A stretch of 20,043 nucleotides of DNA from Baffinella frigidus (GCA_026770585.1 MU646397.1:683078-703120), one strand, 5' to 3'; counted from the first letter of the stretch, positions 1-7,145 are shown. Program-made: numbers and translations. The notes: generated by a model not told the origin, from the letters alone.

Positions 1-160
1 GTTTAGGGTTTAGGGTTTGGGGTTTAGGGTTTGGGGTTTAGGGTTTAGGGTTTGGGGTTTAGGGTTTAGGGTTTAGGGTTTAGGGTTTAGGGTTTAGGGT
101 TTAGGGTTTAGGTGTAGGCTTTAGGGTTCAGGGCTTAGGGTTTAGGGATTAGGATTTATT
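1..160 (+). repeat. Degenerate telomere-type array, G-rich on +
   Basis: Mostly TTTAGGG units mixed with TTTGGGG, and near the right end variants such as TTTAGGTG and TTCAGGG. At a true left chromosome end the + strand would read CCCTAAA, so this G-rich orientation points to interstitial telomere-like DNA or intron filler rather than a chromosome terminus. The runs of three or four G have G-quadruplex potential. Confidence 0.85.
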
Positions 161-185
161 GTAGAGGGTTGGGGTTTCCCAAACC

Positions 186-216
186 TGCATCGACAGCGAC
201 GCACTCGACGGATTTG
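186..216 (-). pseudogene. Fragment of duplicated SET-type exon end
   Basis: Read on the minus strand this gives VKSVECVAVDAG followed by a donor-like CAG|GTTTGG. It repeats the end of the exon at 347-419 (VECVKSDDAG), with the parts rearranged, and it lies on the other side of the CT microsatellite. I infer that the microsatellite expanded inside or beside a duplicated exon end. The function follows only from its similarity to the neighbouring SET-like exon. Confidence 0.4.
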
Positions 217-274
217 ACTCTCTCTCTCTCTCTTTCTGACTCTCTCTCTCTCTCTCTGACTCTCTCTATCTCTC

Positions 275-306
<32 letters not shown>

Positions 307-346
307 CCACTCTCTGTCGCGCTCTCTCTCGCTCTCTCTCTCCCAC
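217..346. repeat. CT/GA microsatellite
   Basis: About 130 bp of nearly uninterrupted CT dinucleotides with scattered CTGACT, CTATCT, CTCGCT and CCCACT interruptions. The SER/RER-rich open frames here are simply the microsatellite translated. It is flanked on both sides by copies of a GGATTTGAC / GCACTCGAC sequence belonging to the minus-strand exon remnants. Confidence 0.95.
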
Positions 347-419
347 CAGCATCGTCGGATTTGACGCACTCGACGACGCCCACGTACTCTCCAATCGGCG
401 TCCCCAGTGGAACCACCTC
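347..419 (-). CDS. SET-domain exon (IGEYVG motif), partial
   Basis: The minus strand reads EVVPLGTPIGEYVGVVECVK followed by SDDAG. The block (D)IPxGTxIGEYxGxV is the N-terminal core of SET-domain lysine methyltransferases, which transfer methyl groups from S-adenosylmethionine to protein lysines. The exon is framed by an acceptor-like ATCCAG upstream and a donor-like CTG|GTGGGA downstream (minus-strand sense). Only about 25 residues of a domain of roughly 130 are present, and the NHSC and catalytic tyrosine regions are not contiguous. A second, better-conserved copy lies at 608-661. It may be one exon of a highly split gene or a dispersed exon duplicate. The family call rests on one motif. 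Confidence 0.45.
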
Positions 420-426
420 CTGGATC

Positions 427-606
427 AGGGTGTAGGGTTTGGGGGTTTGGGTTTTGGGTTTTGGGGTTTGGAGGTTTGGGGCTTGGGGTTTGGGGTTTGG
501 GGTTTAGTGTTTGGGGTGTGGGGTTTGGGGTTCTGAAAAGAGTCAAGGGTTCAAGGTTTGAGGGTGAGGGTTTAGGGTTTCGGGTTTAGGATTGAGAGGT
601 TAGGGT
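427..606 (+). repeat. G-rich telomere-like repeat
   Basis: GGGTTTGGGG, GGGTTTTGGG and TTTAGGG variants on +. The 60-residue frame at 407-589 (WGLGFGVWG-like) is a translation of this repeat, not a gene. Read as minus-strand intron it would be C-rich. Confidence 0.85.
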
Positions 607-607
607 C

Positions 608-661
608 GACGCCGACGTACTCTCCAATCAGCGTCCCCGCTGGAATCACCTCCTGGATCAG
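608..661 (-). CDS. Second copy of the SET IGEYVG exon
   Basis: The minus strand reads LIQEVIPAGTLIGEYVGVD, closer to the SET consensus (IPAGTxIGEYVG) than the copy at 347-419. The two copies align over about 54 bp, including the upstream CCTGATCCAG acceptor-like end, and lie about 235 bp apart as direct repeats. The differences are mostly substitutions that keep the frame open (PLGTP versus PAGTL). Either one is the functional exon and the other a duplicate, or both are remnants. After the motif this copy runs into GTCGACCCTAACC, that is, telomere-like sequence on the minus strand. Confidence 0.5.
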
Positions 662-960
662 GTTTGTTTGGGTTTGTGTGGCTTAGGTTGGGTTTATTTG
701 GGTTTGTTTGGGTTTGTTTGGATTTTTTGGGGATGAGGGGGTTTGGGGTTTGGGGTTTGGGGTTTGGGGCTTGGGGTTTGGGGTTTGGGGTTTGGGGTTT
801 GGGGTTTGGGGTTTGGGGTTTGGGATTTGGGGTTTAGGGTTTAGGGTTTAGGGTTTAGGGTTTAGGGGTCAGGGGTCCGGGTTTAGGGTTTAGGGTTTAG
901 GGTTTAGGGTTCAGGGTTTTGGATTTAGGGTTTAGAGTATAGAGTTTAGAGAGTGCGGGG
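662..960 (+). repeat. GGGTTTGTTTGG and TTTGGGG/TTTAGGG array
   Basis: A block of GGGTTTGTTTGG units (662-730) passes into (GGGTTTGG)n and then (TTTAGGG)n. The internal order TTTGGGG then TTTAGGG resembles the start of the window. No gene seen. Confidence 0.85.
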
Positions 961-1010
961 AGGGCAGGGTGGGTTGGAAATATGTGTCTGAGCTCAAACT
1001 TTGAGCCGTG

Positions 1011-1053
1011 CTAGTCAACTCGGCTTTCATGGTTCATCGAATAGACGGCCCCT
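1011..1053 (-). CDS. Possible short terminal exon, unidentified
   Basis: On the minus strand a good acceptor (GTTTTCCGCAG) precedes a short frame reading GAVYSMNHESRVD and then a TAG stop. The acceptor strength and the position on the same strand as the SET-like exons are the only support. I do not recognise the peptide. The frame is also open upstream of the acceptor as part of an 88-residue frame reaching 1277, but that region has no recognisable domain. Without transcripts this stays a weak call. Confidence 0.2.
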
Positions 1054-1199
1054 CTGCGGAAAACGACAGGACATTTCCACACGGTTGAAACAGTGTGTAG
1101 TATTTTGCATTGAAACACAGTCGAGAATTCGCCTTCAGAAGGACGGCTCAAACTTCGAGGTCGCATAGGAGTGAGTGAGGGTCTCGAGAGGACGGGAGG

Positions 1200-1460
1200 T
1201 TTCAAGGGTGCTCGTGGGTTGGTTAGGACATAGGATTTCCGTTTTCCGTTTTCCGTGTCCGGTGTTCCGTGTTCCATGTTCGGTTTCGGAAGCGCGTCAT
1301 ACCCGTGTTCCAGGTTGAGGTTTCAGGGTTCCGGGTTCCAGGTTCGAGGGTGGGCGGGCGGGGCGGCGTACCCTCGCATACACCCCAAACTGCGGTTTCC
1401 GCCCCGCTGGTTGCGCGCCGGATGCAGGCCCTCCTCCCGAACTCGCGCCGCTGGATATGG
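1200..1460. other. Unassigned unique sequence between repeats
   Basis: GTTCCGTGTTCC-type short repeats (1236-1345) lead into a GC-rich non-repetitive block (about 1360-1455) with open frames on both strands. On the minus strand a frame containing REEGLHPARNQRGGNRSLG starts just after an ATATCCAG acceptor-like sequence. I do not recognise it. It could be one more minus-strand exon or relic sequence. Confidence 0.3.
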
Positions 1461-1615
1461 TTGAGGGTTTGGAGTTTGGGGTTTTGGGTTTGAGGTTTGA
1501 GGTTTGGGGTTTGGTGTTGGGTGTTTGGTGTTTGGGGTGTGGTGTTTGGTGTTTGGTGTTTGGGGTTTGGGGTTTGGTGTTTGGTGTTTGGGGTTTGGGG
1601 TTTGGGGTTGAGAGT
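1458..1615 (+). repeat. TTTGGGG / TTTGGTG array
   Basis: Alternating GGGTTTGGGG and GTGTTTGGTG units. This is a distinct subtype in which G to T changes give TTTGGTG. Frames on both strands here are repeat translations. Confidence 0.85.
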
Positions 1616-1620
1616 TCAAA

Positions 1621-1712
1621 TTGCTGGTGTCGGCGTGGGTAGGGCTGGAAAGGAAGGGTTTAGAAAGGGAGGGGTTAGAAACCAGCTGGTGCCGGCTTGG
1701 GTGGGGTTTTGA
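1621..1712 (-). pseudogene. Degenerate duplicate of the 1925-2000 exon block
   Basis: The word GGAAAGGAAGGGTT...GAAAGGGAGGGGTTAGAAACCAGCTGGTGCCGGC matches the block at about 1936-1990 (GGAAAGGAAGGGTTGAGAAGGGAGGGGTTCAGAAACCTGCTGGCTTCGGC). On the minus strand the better copy reads AEASRFLNPS while this one reads AGTSWFLTPP. It is probably a decayed duplicate. Confidence 0.45.
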
Positions 1713-1935
1713 AGGGTAGGTTTTAATGTTTAGGGTTTAGGGATGAGGGGTTGGGGTTTAGTGTTTAGGGTCTAGGGTTTAGGGTTTAGGGCTTAGGGTT
1801 TAGGGTTTAGGGTTTAGGGGTTAAGGTTCAGGATTTAGGGATCAAGGTTTTAAGGTTTAGGGATTAAGGTTTAAGTTTTAGTGTTGAGTGTTTAGGGTTT
1901 AGAAGGGTGGGGTTTAGGGTTCAGGGGGTAGATTT
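1713..1935 (+). repeat. TTTAGGG-type array
   Basis: Degenerate TTTAGGG with TTCAGG, TTAAGG and TTTTAGTG variants. No gene seen. Confidence 0.8.
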
Positions 1936-1956
1936 GGAAAGGAAGGGTTGAGAAGG

Positions 1957-2039
1957 GAGGGGTTCAGAAACCTGCTGGCTTCGGCGTGGACGTCGTGGGT
2001 ATAGCAGACGTGATCTGGCGGGCACTCGCGCACTTCGAC
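1957..2039 (-). CDS. Possible second SET-type exon (SRFLNPS)
   Basis: The minus strand, starting right after an acceptor-like TCATTAG, reads VEVRECPPDHVCYTHDVHAE followed by ASRFLNPS. The end resembles the SET motif DAxxxGNxxRFxNHS that contacts S-adenosylmethionine, and an IGEYVG exon lies on the same strand. Against this, the order is wrong for a simple gene: on the minus strand this exon comes before the IGEYVG copies, whereas in SET domains RFxNHS follows EYxG. The cysteine-containing NHSC is also not intact. Shuffled duplicate or coincidence are both possible. Confidence 0.3.
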
Positions 2040-2041
2040 CT

Positions 2042-2335
2042 AATGATTTAGTGTTTCAGGCTCAGGGTTTCGGGTTCGTGGTTTGGGGGTTTGGGATGAG
2101 GGTTTGTTGTGCTACGACCTGGGAGGGACGGGAAGGTGAGGTTGTGGGGTTTAGGGTTTTGGGTTTTGGGTTTTGGGTTGTGGGTTTAGGGTTTAGGGTT
2201 TAGGCTTTGAGGATAAGGGTTTGGTGTGTGGGGTTTTGGGTTCAGGGGTTCAGGGTTCAGGGTTCAGGGTTTAGGGTTTGAGGATCAGGGTTTGGGGTGT
2301 GGGGTTTGGGGGTAAGGGGTTGGGGGGGAAGCTGC
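2042..2335 (+). repeat. GGGTTTNGGG array with TTCAGGG units
   Basis: GGGTTTTGGG, GGGTTCAGGG and TTTAGGG variants, broken by a short unique patch at 2105-2140. No gene seen. Confidence 0.8.
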
Positions 2336-2406
2336 GCAGCTTCCCTCAACCCTGCAACCATGTCTTCAGGGTCGAGCCTTCCAGAGTGTCAGGGCGGGAC
2401 AAGAAG

Positions 2407-2555
2407 CCACGCAGGGCTCTTCGGTGGGGTATTCCACGCCCGTTCTTGGAGCCATTGGCCCCTTCTTGGAGCAATTTGCTACTAAAAAATGACTTTTGAA
2501 TACCGTTTTCCCTTGAAAATTGACTTTTGAATACCCCCCCAAGAGCCCTCCGTGG
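2407..2555. mobile_element. Inverted-repeat element family A, copy 1
   Basis: A 149-bp element with terminal inverted repeats of about 26 bp: it starts CCACGCAGGGCTCTTCGG and ends with the near-complement AAGAGCCCTCCGTGG. Inside are two copies of TTGACTTTTGAATACC and two of CGTTCTTGGAGC-like words. A second copy of the same length lies at 7198-7346. It is too short to encode a transposase, so it is MITE-like. Confidence 0.8.
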
Positions 2556-2880
2556 GTCGACCTTCGCGCCATTATAGCTCTTGTCTTTGAGGCGGGCCCA
2601 TTTATTAAGGCGCATAGACTTTTGTATCACTCAACTCAAGGCTCAAGGGCTTCATTAAGGACCTGTATCGAGAGTAATAAAGAAGAAGAGAAGCGTCCTT
2701 CGTGGCAACGCCAAACGCCAAAACACAGCTCGCCTATCCCGTATGAGACGACCTTGGTGCTGCCCCTAACCCTGGTCCCTATGGCGTGCCCTAAAATTTG
2801 GGGGTTGGGGTTCCAAGGTCGGACCAACATAGGGTTCAGGGTCGCACAAAAAGAGGGTTCAGGGTTGACCTTGGTGGTTA
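2556..2880. other. Unassigned sequence
   Basis: Non-repetitive apart from GGGTTCAGGG words near 2830-2870. A 157-residue + frame (2520-2993) starts inside the inverted-repeat element and shows no domain. On the minus strand this would be the intron downstream of the exon at 2884-2966, and it contains CCCTGAACCC words. I see no supported gene. Confidence 0.4.
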
Positions 2881-2883
2881 CAC

Positions 2884-2966
2884 CGCCCCCGGAGTGGATG
2901 CTGATAAACTCCATCTGGATGTCTTCCGCCAGCGCACACTCGGCATCTGAGGGGTCCAGTTGTTCC
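2884..2966 (-). CDS. Short exon of unknown gene, minus strand
   Basis: Lies between an acceptor CCACGCAG and a donor GCG|GTGTAA on the minus strand. It is 83 nt, and the most protein-like frame reads EQLDPSDAECALAEDIQMEF and then ISIHSGG. All three frames are open, so the frame is not certain. It follows the exon at 3029-3094 after a 62-nt intron that starts GTATCT and contains CCCTAACCCC, a plausible branch-point word. I do not recognise the peptide. Confidence 0.35.
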
Positions 2967-3028
2967 CTGCGTGGTTCAGGGTGCCGGGGTTAGGGTTTGG
3001 AATGTTGGGCGGGGCTGGCGGGAGATAC

Positions 3029-3094
3029 CGCTGCCATGATCGAGTGGCCTGCGGGGAGCATTCCGTCGACGTTGACGGTGTCTTCTGTGACGCT
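3029..3094 (-). CDS. Possible cytochrome P450 exon
   Basis: Exactly 66 nt (22 codons) between acceptor CGGCATAG and donor GCG|GTATCT on the minus strand. It reads SVTEDTVNVDGMLPAGHSIM and then AA. This resembles the P450 segment between the ExxR helix and the haem region (ED..V..DG..IPAG..I), as in fatty-acid hydroxylase-type P450s. The sequence just upstream in the same frame (TRIPRANPVEPGVSA) vaguely resembles the RxxPxxPxxR part but is separated by the TAG that forms the acceptor. No haem-cysteine motif is visible in the window. The family call is tentative, and the exon structure is somewhat better supported. Confidence 0.35.
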
Positions 3095-3157
3095 CTATGC
3101 CGAGACACCTGGCTCGACTGGGTTAGCCCTCGGTATCCGAGTGCACTGGACACCTAG

Positions 3158-3268
3158 AGATTTTGTAAAAGTCAATTCACCCACAAAATCTGTCAACTTA
3201 GAAACGAGGTACCCGTAATGGGTAGTTCGAAAATCGATTTTCGCCTTGAGTTGACTAGTACAAAAACT
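3158..3268. mobile_element. GTCAACTT-type inverted-repeat element, copy 1
   Basis: Left end AGATTTTGTAAAAGTCAA followed by CCCACAAAATCTGTCAACTTA, then GAAACGAGGTACCCGTAATGGGT, with a degraded right end near CGCCTTGAGTTGAC. It closely matches the element at 16723-16845 over the left half and central hairpin. Related termini occur at 12895-12987. Confidence 0.65.
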
Positions 3269-3299
3269 CCGCCCTGGCAGTGGAGTGGTCCCGTTGGTC

Positions 3300-3550
3300 T
3301 CTGCGGGGTTCAGGATTTAGAGTTTAAGGCCCCCGGTGTCCAATCGAGGCTCGAAATGGGCGGTGTAGTGAGTGCCTCTGTGCTTCCAATGTTATAGGAA
3401 AACCACCATGATCTGTAATTATATCTGAAAATTATTTGTGCTTTCTGAAAATTATCTGCAACATTATCTGTAATTTTATCGTCAAAGATCAAGCGAGGTC
3501 ATACCCGGTGTAGCCACCTGTGGTAGACACCTCTCAGGGGAGGGGCGAAC
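3300..3550. repeat. AT-rich patch with tandem TCTGAAAATTAT words
   Basis: An island of low GC (3405-3495) built from degenerate ATTATCTGTAATT / TCTGAAAATTAT units inside GC-richer DNA. The 60-residue minus frame across it shows no domain. A short hairpin GTGTAGCCACCTGTGGTAGACAC follows at 3510-3532. No gene seen. Confidence 0.5.
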
Positions 3551-3554
3551 ACTG

Positions 3555-3601
3555 GTTTCGGTTTTGGGGGTTGGGTTTATTTAGGGTTGAGGTTTGAGGT
3601 T

Positions 3602-3636
<35 letters not shown>

Positions 3637-3850
3637 CGAGGGATGAGGGTTTAATGCGAGCAGTGTTCCGTGTTTTGTGTTCTTGTTTTTGGGAGATGCG
3701 AGCAGTGTCTGGGTTTCAGGGGTTTGGGTTTTAGGTTTTCGGGTTTTGGGGTTAGGGGAGGGAGGCGACCTTGGTTTCGGATTTCGGGCTTCAGGTTTCG
3801 GGTTTCGGGTTTCGGGTTTTAGGGTTTAGGATTCGGGGTTAGGCGAAACC
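3555..3850 (+). repeat. GAGGGTT and GGGTTTCGG arrays
   Basis: First (GGTTGAG)n at 3585-3650, then GGTTTTCGGGTTTT and (GGTTTCG)n at 3720-3840. These are further divergent relatives of the telomere-like repeat, still G-rich on +. Confidence 0.75.
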
Positions 3851-3897
3851 CGGGTTCGTCGGCCCAAGCCGGATCGAAGATGTTCCTGAGGAGTCTT

Positions 3898-4203
3898 ACC
3901 TGCTTCGTTGCTTCGCAATCAGCCCCTCCTCCCGCAAACGCTCTACCCTTGGGATTATCTTTTTGACGTTTTTTGTACCGCGTTTAGAGGTGAGCGCATG
4001 TGGGCTGATTGCGAAGCAAGGAAGCAGGTGCGAATGAGAAGGCTACATGAACCACTTTTGAACCGGAAGTGGAGCTTTTTCTTCAACTTGTATTGGAAAT
4101 TGATCACGTTACACCCGGGTATCCGGGCTGAGTCATCGTAGCCTCATGAGCTCACCCCTAAACGCGGTACAAAAACAGCGTCAATAAGATCATCCTAAGG
4201 GTA
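3898..4203. repeat. Two interleaved inverted repeats (A-B-A'-B')
   Basis: Arm A at 3898-3925 (ACCTGCTTCG...CAGCCC) pairs with A' at 4002-4029, 27 of 28 bases. Arm B at 3944-3995 (TACCCTTGGG...GGTGAGC) pairs imperfectly with B' at 4150-4203 over about 52 bases. The pairs overlap in a pseudoknot-like order, so they cannot both form a simple hairpin. The 77-residue + frame at 3908-4141 runs through them and shows no domain. One inverted-repeat element inserted into another is a likely origin. Confidence 0.75.
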
Positions 4204-4450
4204 TTTATGGCGAGCCCGGAATCGATCCAGGGAGAGCTACTACGCGGAACGACTGTCTAGAATTCGGGAAGCCTGTTCACAATTTTCTCTATAAATTGAC
4301 CACTTTCGGAGAAAAATATTTTTTTTGGGTAAAATGACTTTTTCCACCCGCAAAAATCGGCGGATAAGACGTGTCGGTTGCAACCAAGTGGTTCCTTGTA
4401 GTAAGGCTCATAACCTGCCCTACGAGATTCACCTTTTCGATCTCCCCAAC
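4204..4450. other. Unassigned sequence with a B-box-like word
   Basis: On the minus strand CCTGGATCGATTCCGGG (near 4206-4232) looks like a tRNA T-arm and Pol III B box (GGATCGATTCC). No A box or matching acceptor stem is found upstream, so it is at most a decayed tRNA- or SINE-related fragment. No protein gene is seen. Confidence 0.3.
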
Positions 4451-4451
4451 C

Positions 4452-4535
4452 GTAACCCCTACCTAACCCCCCCTAACCCCCCCAACCCCTCCCACCCCTT
4501 GAACCCCCCTAACCTGTAACCCCCAACCCTGCACC
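4452..4535 (+). repeat. C-rich CCCCTAACCC array
   Basis: CCCCCCTAACCCCCC and AACCCCTCC variants. This is the first clearly C-rich + strand array, so the polarity changes relative to everything left of 3850. Confidence 0.8.
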
Positions 4536-4539
4536 ACGC

Positions 4540-5010
4540 GGCTCTGCTTGTTAGTGGCTTCCTTGCCTCTGAACCCCTCGGCATTCTAGGACGTTGAGGA
4601 CGTTGAGGCCGCGCAACCCGAAAGTGGTCCAAAGAATGTTTGTGGCGATACTCGTTTTCGTCGATTTGATGTCGGATGCCTTGCGAGCAAGGGACCCGTC
4701 ACAAAGTATGCCAAGTTACCTTTCACCCAGTAATCACGATAACATCTGCATGTCCAAGACACACACTTTGTTTGCAATAGGTACAAGAACCTACTATCGC
4801 CAGAGCCGAGAATGGACCCAGGAAGAGTTGGGGCTGATAACCGGTATGATGAGGCTCTGCGATTCGGTGGCGCCCTTGCCTCTCATCCCTTCTCGGACCT
4901 GTCCCATCACACAACGCCAAAAGTCAACGGTTTAGTTCCACCATTATCAACTTTTGCATTGCAGGGCGCGTTTCTCAGTGCCTCACCTCCCTGAGTCCTA
5001 AACTCTCGAC
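4540..5010. other. Unassigned sequence, open frames on both strands
   Basis: A 113-residue + frame (4594-4935) contains REWTQEELGLITGMMRLCDS and lacks a recognisable domain. CAAAAGTCAACGGTTTAGTTCCACC near 4917 resembles the internal GTACAA/GTCAACTTT word of the small elements. It may hold an exon on + (the downstream arrays are C-rich on +), but no splice border convinces me. Confidence 0.3.
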
Positions 5011-5014
5011 TTTT

Positions 5015-5100
5015 TCAACGACCCTAAACCCTTGACCCTAAAACCCTGAACCCTGAACCCTGAACCCAAAACTCTTGCCGTAAACCGTGAACCGTTAACC
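5015..5100 (+). repeat. CCCTGAACC/CCCTAAA array
   Basis: CCCTAAACCCTTGACCCTAAAACC with CCCTGAACC repeats, ending in CCGTGAACCGTTAACC. Degenerate telomere-like, C-rich on +. Confidence 0.8.
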
Positions 5101-5530
5101 CGCTGTCACCTGTCACCAACATTTTGGATCGCTGAACAGAGGGAGAGAGATTGCACCTGGCAAGAGGTATACATGGGTAGAGCTAGAAAACGTCCGTGAC
5201 TGCACAGATGTTTTGCCTACAACCCACAATATTTGTTTCCTGCGGCATCCAAGCCAGGTCACAAACGGAGGTTGTCTCAAGTTGATTCTGGCGATTTGCA
5301 CCAGATTTGTACCAGAAACACGCCAAAAGTCAACAGCCCACCGCCGTAACAAATTGAAATTTGTACCACGAAACACATTTAAAGCGAAACGTCGCGTTCT
5401 GAAATTCCCACTTGTGATCTGGCGTGGTTGCCGCGTGTGCCGTGCCAAAGAAGGCAATTCGCTAATAGCGCGCGCGGTAAGGCCAGAAAAGGGACTCTTG
5501 CGCAGTCCCAGAAGAAACCATATGTTGGCC
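5101..5530. other. Unassigned block with GTACCA and GTCAAC words
   Basis: A 114-residue minus frame (5113-5457) and a 144-residue + frame (5213-5647) overlap. Neither shows a domain. TTTGTACCAGAAACACGCCAAAAGTCAACA and AATTTGTACCACGAAACACA (5305-5375) carry the GTACCA...GTCAAC theme of the nearby small elements, so this is probably element-derived DNA, not coding. Confidence 0.4.
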
Positions 5531-5535
5531 TTGCT

Positions 5536-5657
5536 CGGGTTGACCGACTATTCTCTAGTTGGCATGCTGGGTTCGCGGTACAAACCCGTCAACTTTGGAG
5601 CGGAAAAGAGCCCGGGCTCACCATATTGGTGCACCCAAATAGACTGAGACAGAGCTA
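5536..5657 (+). mobile_element. Family T element (AGCTCTGTCTC ends), reference copy
   Basis: Runs from GGGTTGACCGACTATTCTC through GGCATGCTGGGTTCGCGGTA, CAAACCCGTCAACTTTGGAG and GCCCGGGCTCACCATATTGG to GACTGAGACAGAGCTAGA. Copies occur throughout the window in both orientations (5836-5937, 8410-8511, 10597-10746, 16100-16305, 18706-18830, 19012-19136). Complete copies end in complementary AGCTCTG(T/C)CTC and GAGACAGAGCT. Non-coding and MITE-like. Confidence 0.8.
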
Positions 5658-5689
5658 GATCTTGCAATGGTCGGCGGAACGGCTGGTCG

Positions 5690-5782
5690 AACCCTCAACC
5701 CTAAAACCTAGACCTTAAACCCTGAACCCTAAAACCTAAAATCTAAACCCTAAACCCTAAACCCTAAAACCTAAATTTGTTA
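5690..5782 (+). repeat. CCCTAAAACC array
   Basis: CCCTAAACCC with extra A residues, C-rich on +. Confidence 0.85.
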
Positions 5783-5788
5783 CCCTTA

Positions 5789-5833
5789 CCGCGTCTGGCA
5801 GGAGCAAATTGGCTGCTTTCATCCGCGGGAGAC
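5789..5833. repeat. Direct repeat flanking nested elements, left copy
   Basis: ACCGCGTCTGGCAGGAGC...TTTCATCCGCGGGAGA matches 6127-6171 at most positions. The two copies bracket a family T element and a family B element, consistent with a duplication or a longer host element split by insertions. A shorter third match (CCCGCGGGAGAGCATCTGCC) is near 6827. Confidence 0.65.
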
Positions 5834-5835
5834 AC

Positions 5836-5937
5836 CCAGCATACCAACTTGAGAATAGTCAGTCAACCCGAGTAACGCCAACAAATAGTCTCTTTTGGGA
5901 TTACTAAAGAGTCCCTAGTCTATTTGGGCTCACCAAT
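5836..5937 (-). mobile_element. Family T element, reverse copy
   Basis: Reads CCAGCATACCAACTTGAGAATAGTC, then CAACCCGAGTAACGCCAAC, and ends GTCTATTTGGGCTCACC. The central part differs from the reference (a patch around ACAAATAGTCTCTTTTGGGA). A family B element abuts immediately at 5938. Confidence 0.65.
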
Positions 5938-6098
5938 CCACACAGAGGGCTACGATGGGATTTTCGGGCTCTGAGAGCCCGAGTTTCCGTTACCTTATCT
6001 GTAGGAACCCCCCCTCTGTCCCTACGGATTGCCTACCGTAGGGGCCTAGGTCTTATCGCTTAAGGGTTATTCGAAATCGATGGAAGTCCGGTGTGTGG
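5938..6098. mobile_element. Family B structured inverted-repeat element, copy 1
   Basis: 161 bp with terminal inverted repeats (CCACACAG...GGATTT versus its complement near AAGTCCGGTGTGTGG). Shared with two other copies (14573-14733 and 16862-17022) are the almost invariant CGAGTTTCCGTTACCTTATC, a hairpin CCCTACGG/CCGTAGGG, and a second hairpin here CGGGCTC-TGA-GAGCCCG. No coding capacity. Confidence 0.85.
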
Positions 6099-6126
6099 TG
6101 GGCGAGGCTGGGTAGAGCTAGAACGT

Positions 6127-6171
6127 ACCGCGTCAGCCAGGAGCGACTTGGCTTCTTTCATCCGCGGGAGA
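6127..6171. repeat. Direct repeat flanking nested elements, right copy
   Basis: Second copy of the 45-bp segment at 5789-5833 (ACCGCGTC...CCGCGGGAGA). Confidence 0.65.
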
Positions 6172-6187
6172 GCGTCTGCCACCATCA

Positions 6188-6460
6188 CACACCTGTGTTT
6201 CGAGGGCCGGCTCAGATAAAGTTATGAGCCCTAGCTATGGAGCTTCCAGCTCTGCCCCAGTTCCAAAGCCATGGGGGTTCCTTGCCTAGCTCTGTATCAG
6301 GCTGGTTGGGATCACGAATGCCAGCACACTCCTGCGTTTCGAGAGCCGGTTCAGACAAGCAATGACCTTGCAGCTCTGTCCCAGTGCCAAAGCCATGGGG
6401 AGTCACTGTCTAGCTCTGTCTCAGGCTAGTTGGGATCACGAACTTGGTGAGCCCGGGCTG
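6188..6460 (+). repeat. Two-unit tandem repeat of about 137 bp
   Basis: Unit 1 begins CACACCTGTGTTTCGAGGGCCGG at 6188, unit 2 CACTCCTGCGTTTCGAGAGCCGG near 6325. Both contain AGCTCTG(C/T)CCCAGT, CCAAAGCCATGGGG and TCAGGCT(G/A)GTTGGGATCACGAA. A third, partial CACCTGCGTTTCGATGAC is at about 6467. Words like TAGCTCTGTCTCAGGCT link it to family T. The 64-residue minus frame is incidental. Confidence 0.75.
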
Positions 6461-6464
6461 GGTT

Positions 6465-6985
6465 GACACACCTGCGTTTCGATGACACTCGTGCGTCTCG
6501 AGGGAGACGCAGGAGTGCCGGTTGCACTGTTGCACTACATCGTGCACAGGGGTAAGCCGGCTTGGCTCAGACACGCAACGGCCTTCCGCTCAGACAAGCA
6601 ACGACTTTCCACTCGGGCGCAAACTATAGCTGTCTCAGTCTGTTTGGGCTCACCGTTAAAAACATTCAGCCGTCGTGATTAGTTTTAAAGGAGGATCTCC
6701 AGTACAAATTAGTTGTCCATCTATGGCTAAATGCTTTGAATGATGAGACGAAATCAAGTGGGACAGAGCTAGAAACTCCAGCTCTGTCTCAGTCTATTTG
6801 GGCTCACCATTTTGGTGAGCCCGGGCCCGCGGGAGAGCATCTGCCAACGTCTAGGGTTGGCTTATCAGCAAATTGACTTATCAGCAAATTGACTTAACAG
6901 GAACCTGCCGATAAACGGGTTATCAAGTTGAACAGCAGATGGCTGATCTGTGACGCTGGCAACGCCACACTCCTGTGGTCGCGTA
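6465..6985. other. Unassigned sequence with family T pieces
   Basis: Family T fragments at about 6629-6651 (GTCTCAGTCTGTTTGGGCTCACC) and 6777-6830 (AGCTCTGTCTCAGTCTATTTGGGCTCACC). A short tandem TTATCAGCAAATTGACTTATCAGCAAATTGACTT occurs at 6862-6896. No gene seen. Confidence 0.5.
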
Positions 6986-7145
6986 CAGGGTGTAGGGCTT
7001 AGGGTTTAGGGTTTAGGGTCAAAGGTTTGGGGTGTGGGGTGTGGGGTTTGGGGTTTGGGGTTTGGGGTTTGGGGTTTGGGTTTGAGGGTTTAGGGTTTAG
7101 GGTTTAGGGTTTTAGGTTTTAGGGTTTAGGGTTTAGAGTTAAACC
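6985..7145 (+). repeat. G-rich TTTAGGG/TTTGGGG array
   Basis: TTTAGGG, then TTTGGGG, then TTTAGGG units. It is the only long G-rich + array right of 3850 and the exception to the C-rich trend there. Confidence 0.85.

Noticed and set aside
1-160. True chromosome end (telomere)
   Set aside because: The + strand at a left end should be C-rich. Here it is G-rich and degenerate, and similar arrays occur throughout the window.
142-546. 134-residue minus frame rich in RER and NPKPQT
   Set aside because: Translation of a GA microsatellite and telomere-like repeats. Only the short SET-like part is retained.
2520-2993. 157-residue + strand protein
   Set aside because: Starts inside a MITE-like element, crosses telomere-like words and overlaps a better exon model on the other strand.
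4200-4285. tRNA gene on the minus strand
   Set aside because: A T-arm-like CCTGGATCGATTCCGGG is present, but no acceptor partner, D-arm or convincing anticodon arm is found.
5113-5647. Opposed 114- and 144-residue frames
   Set aside because: They overlap on opposite strands, carry element words, and have no domain or splice support.
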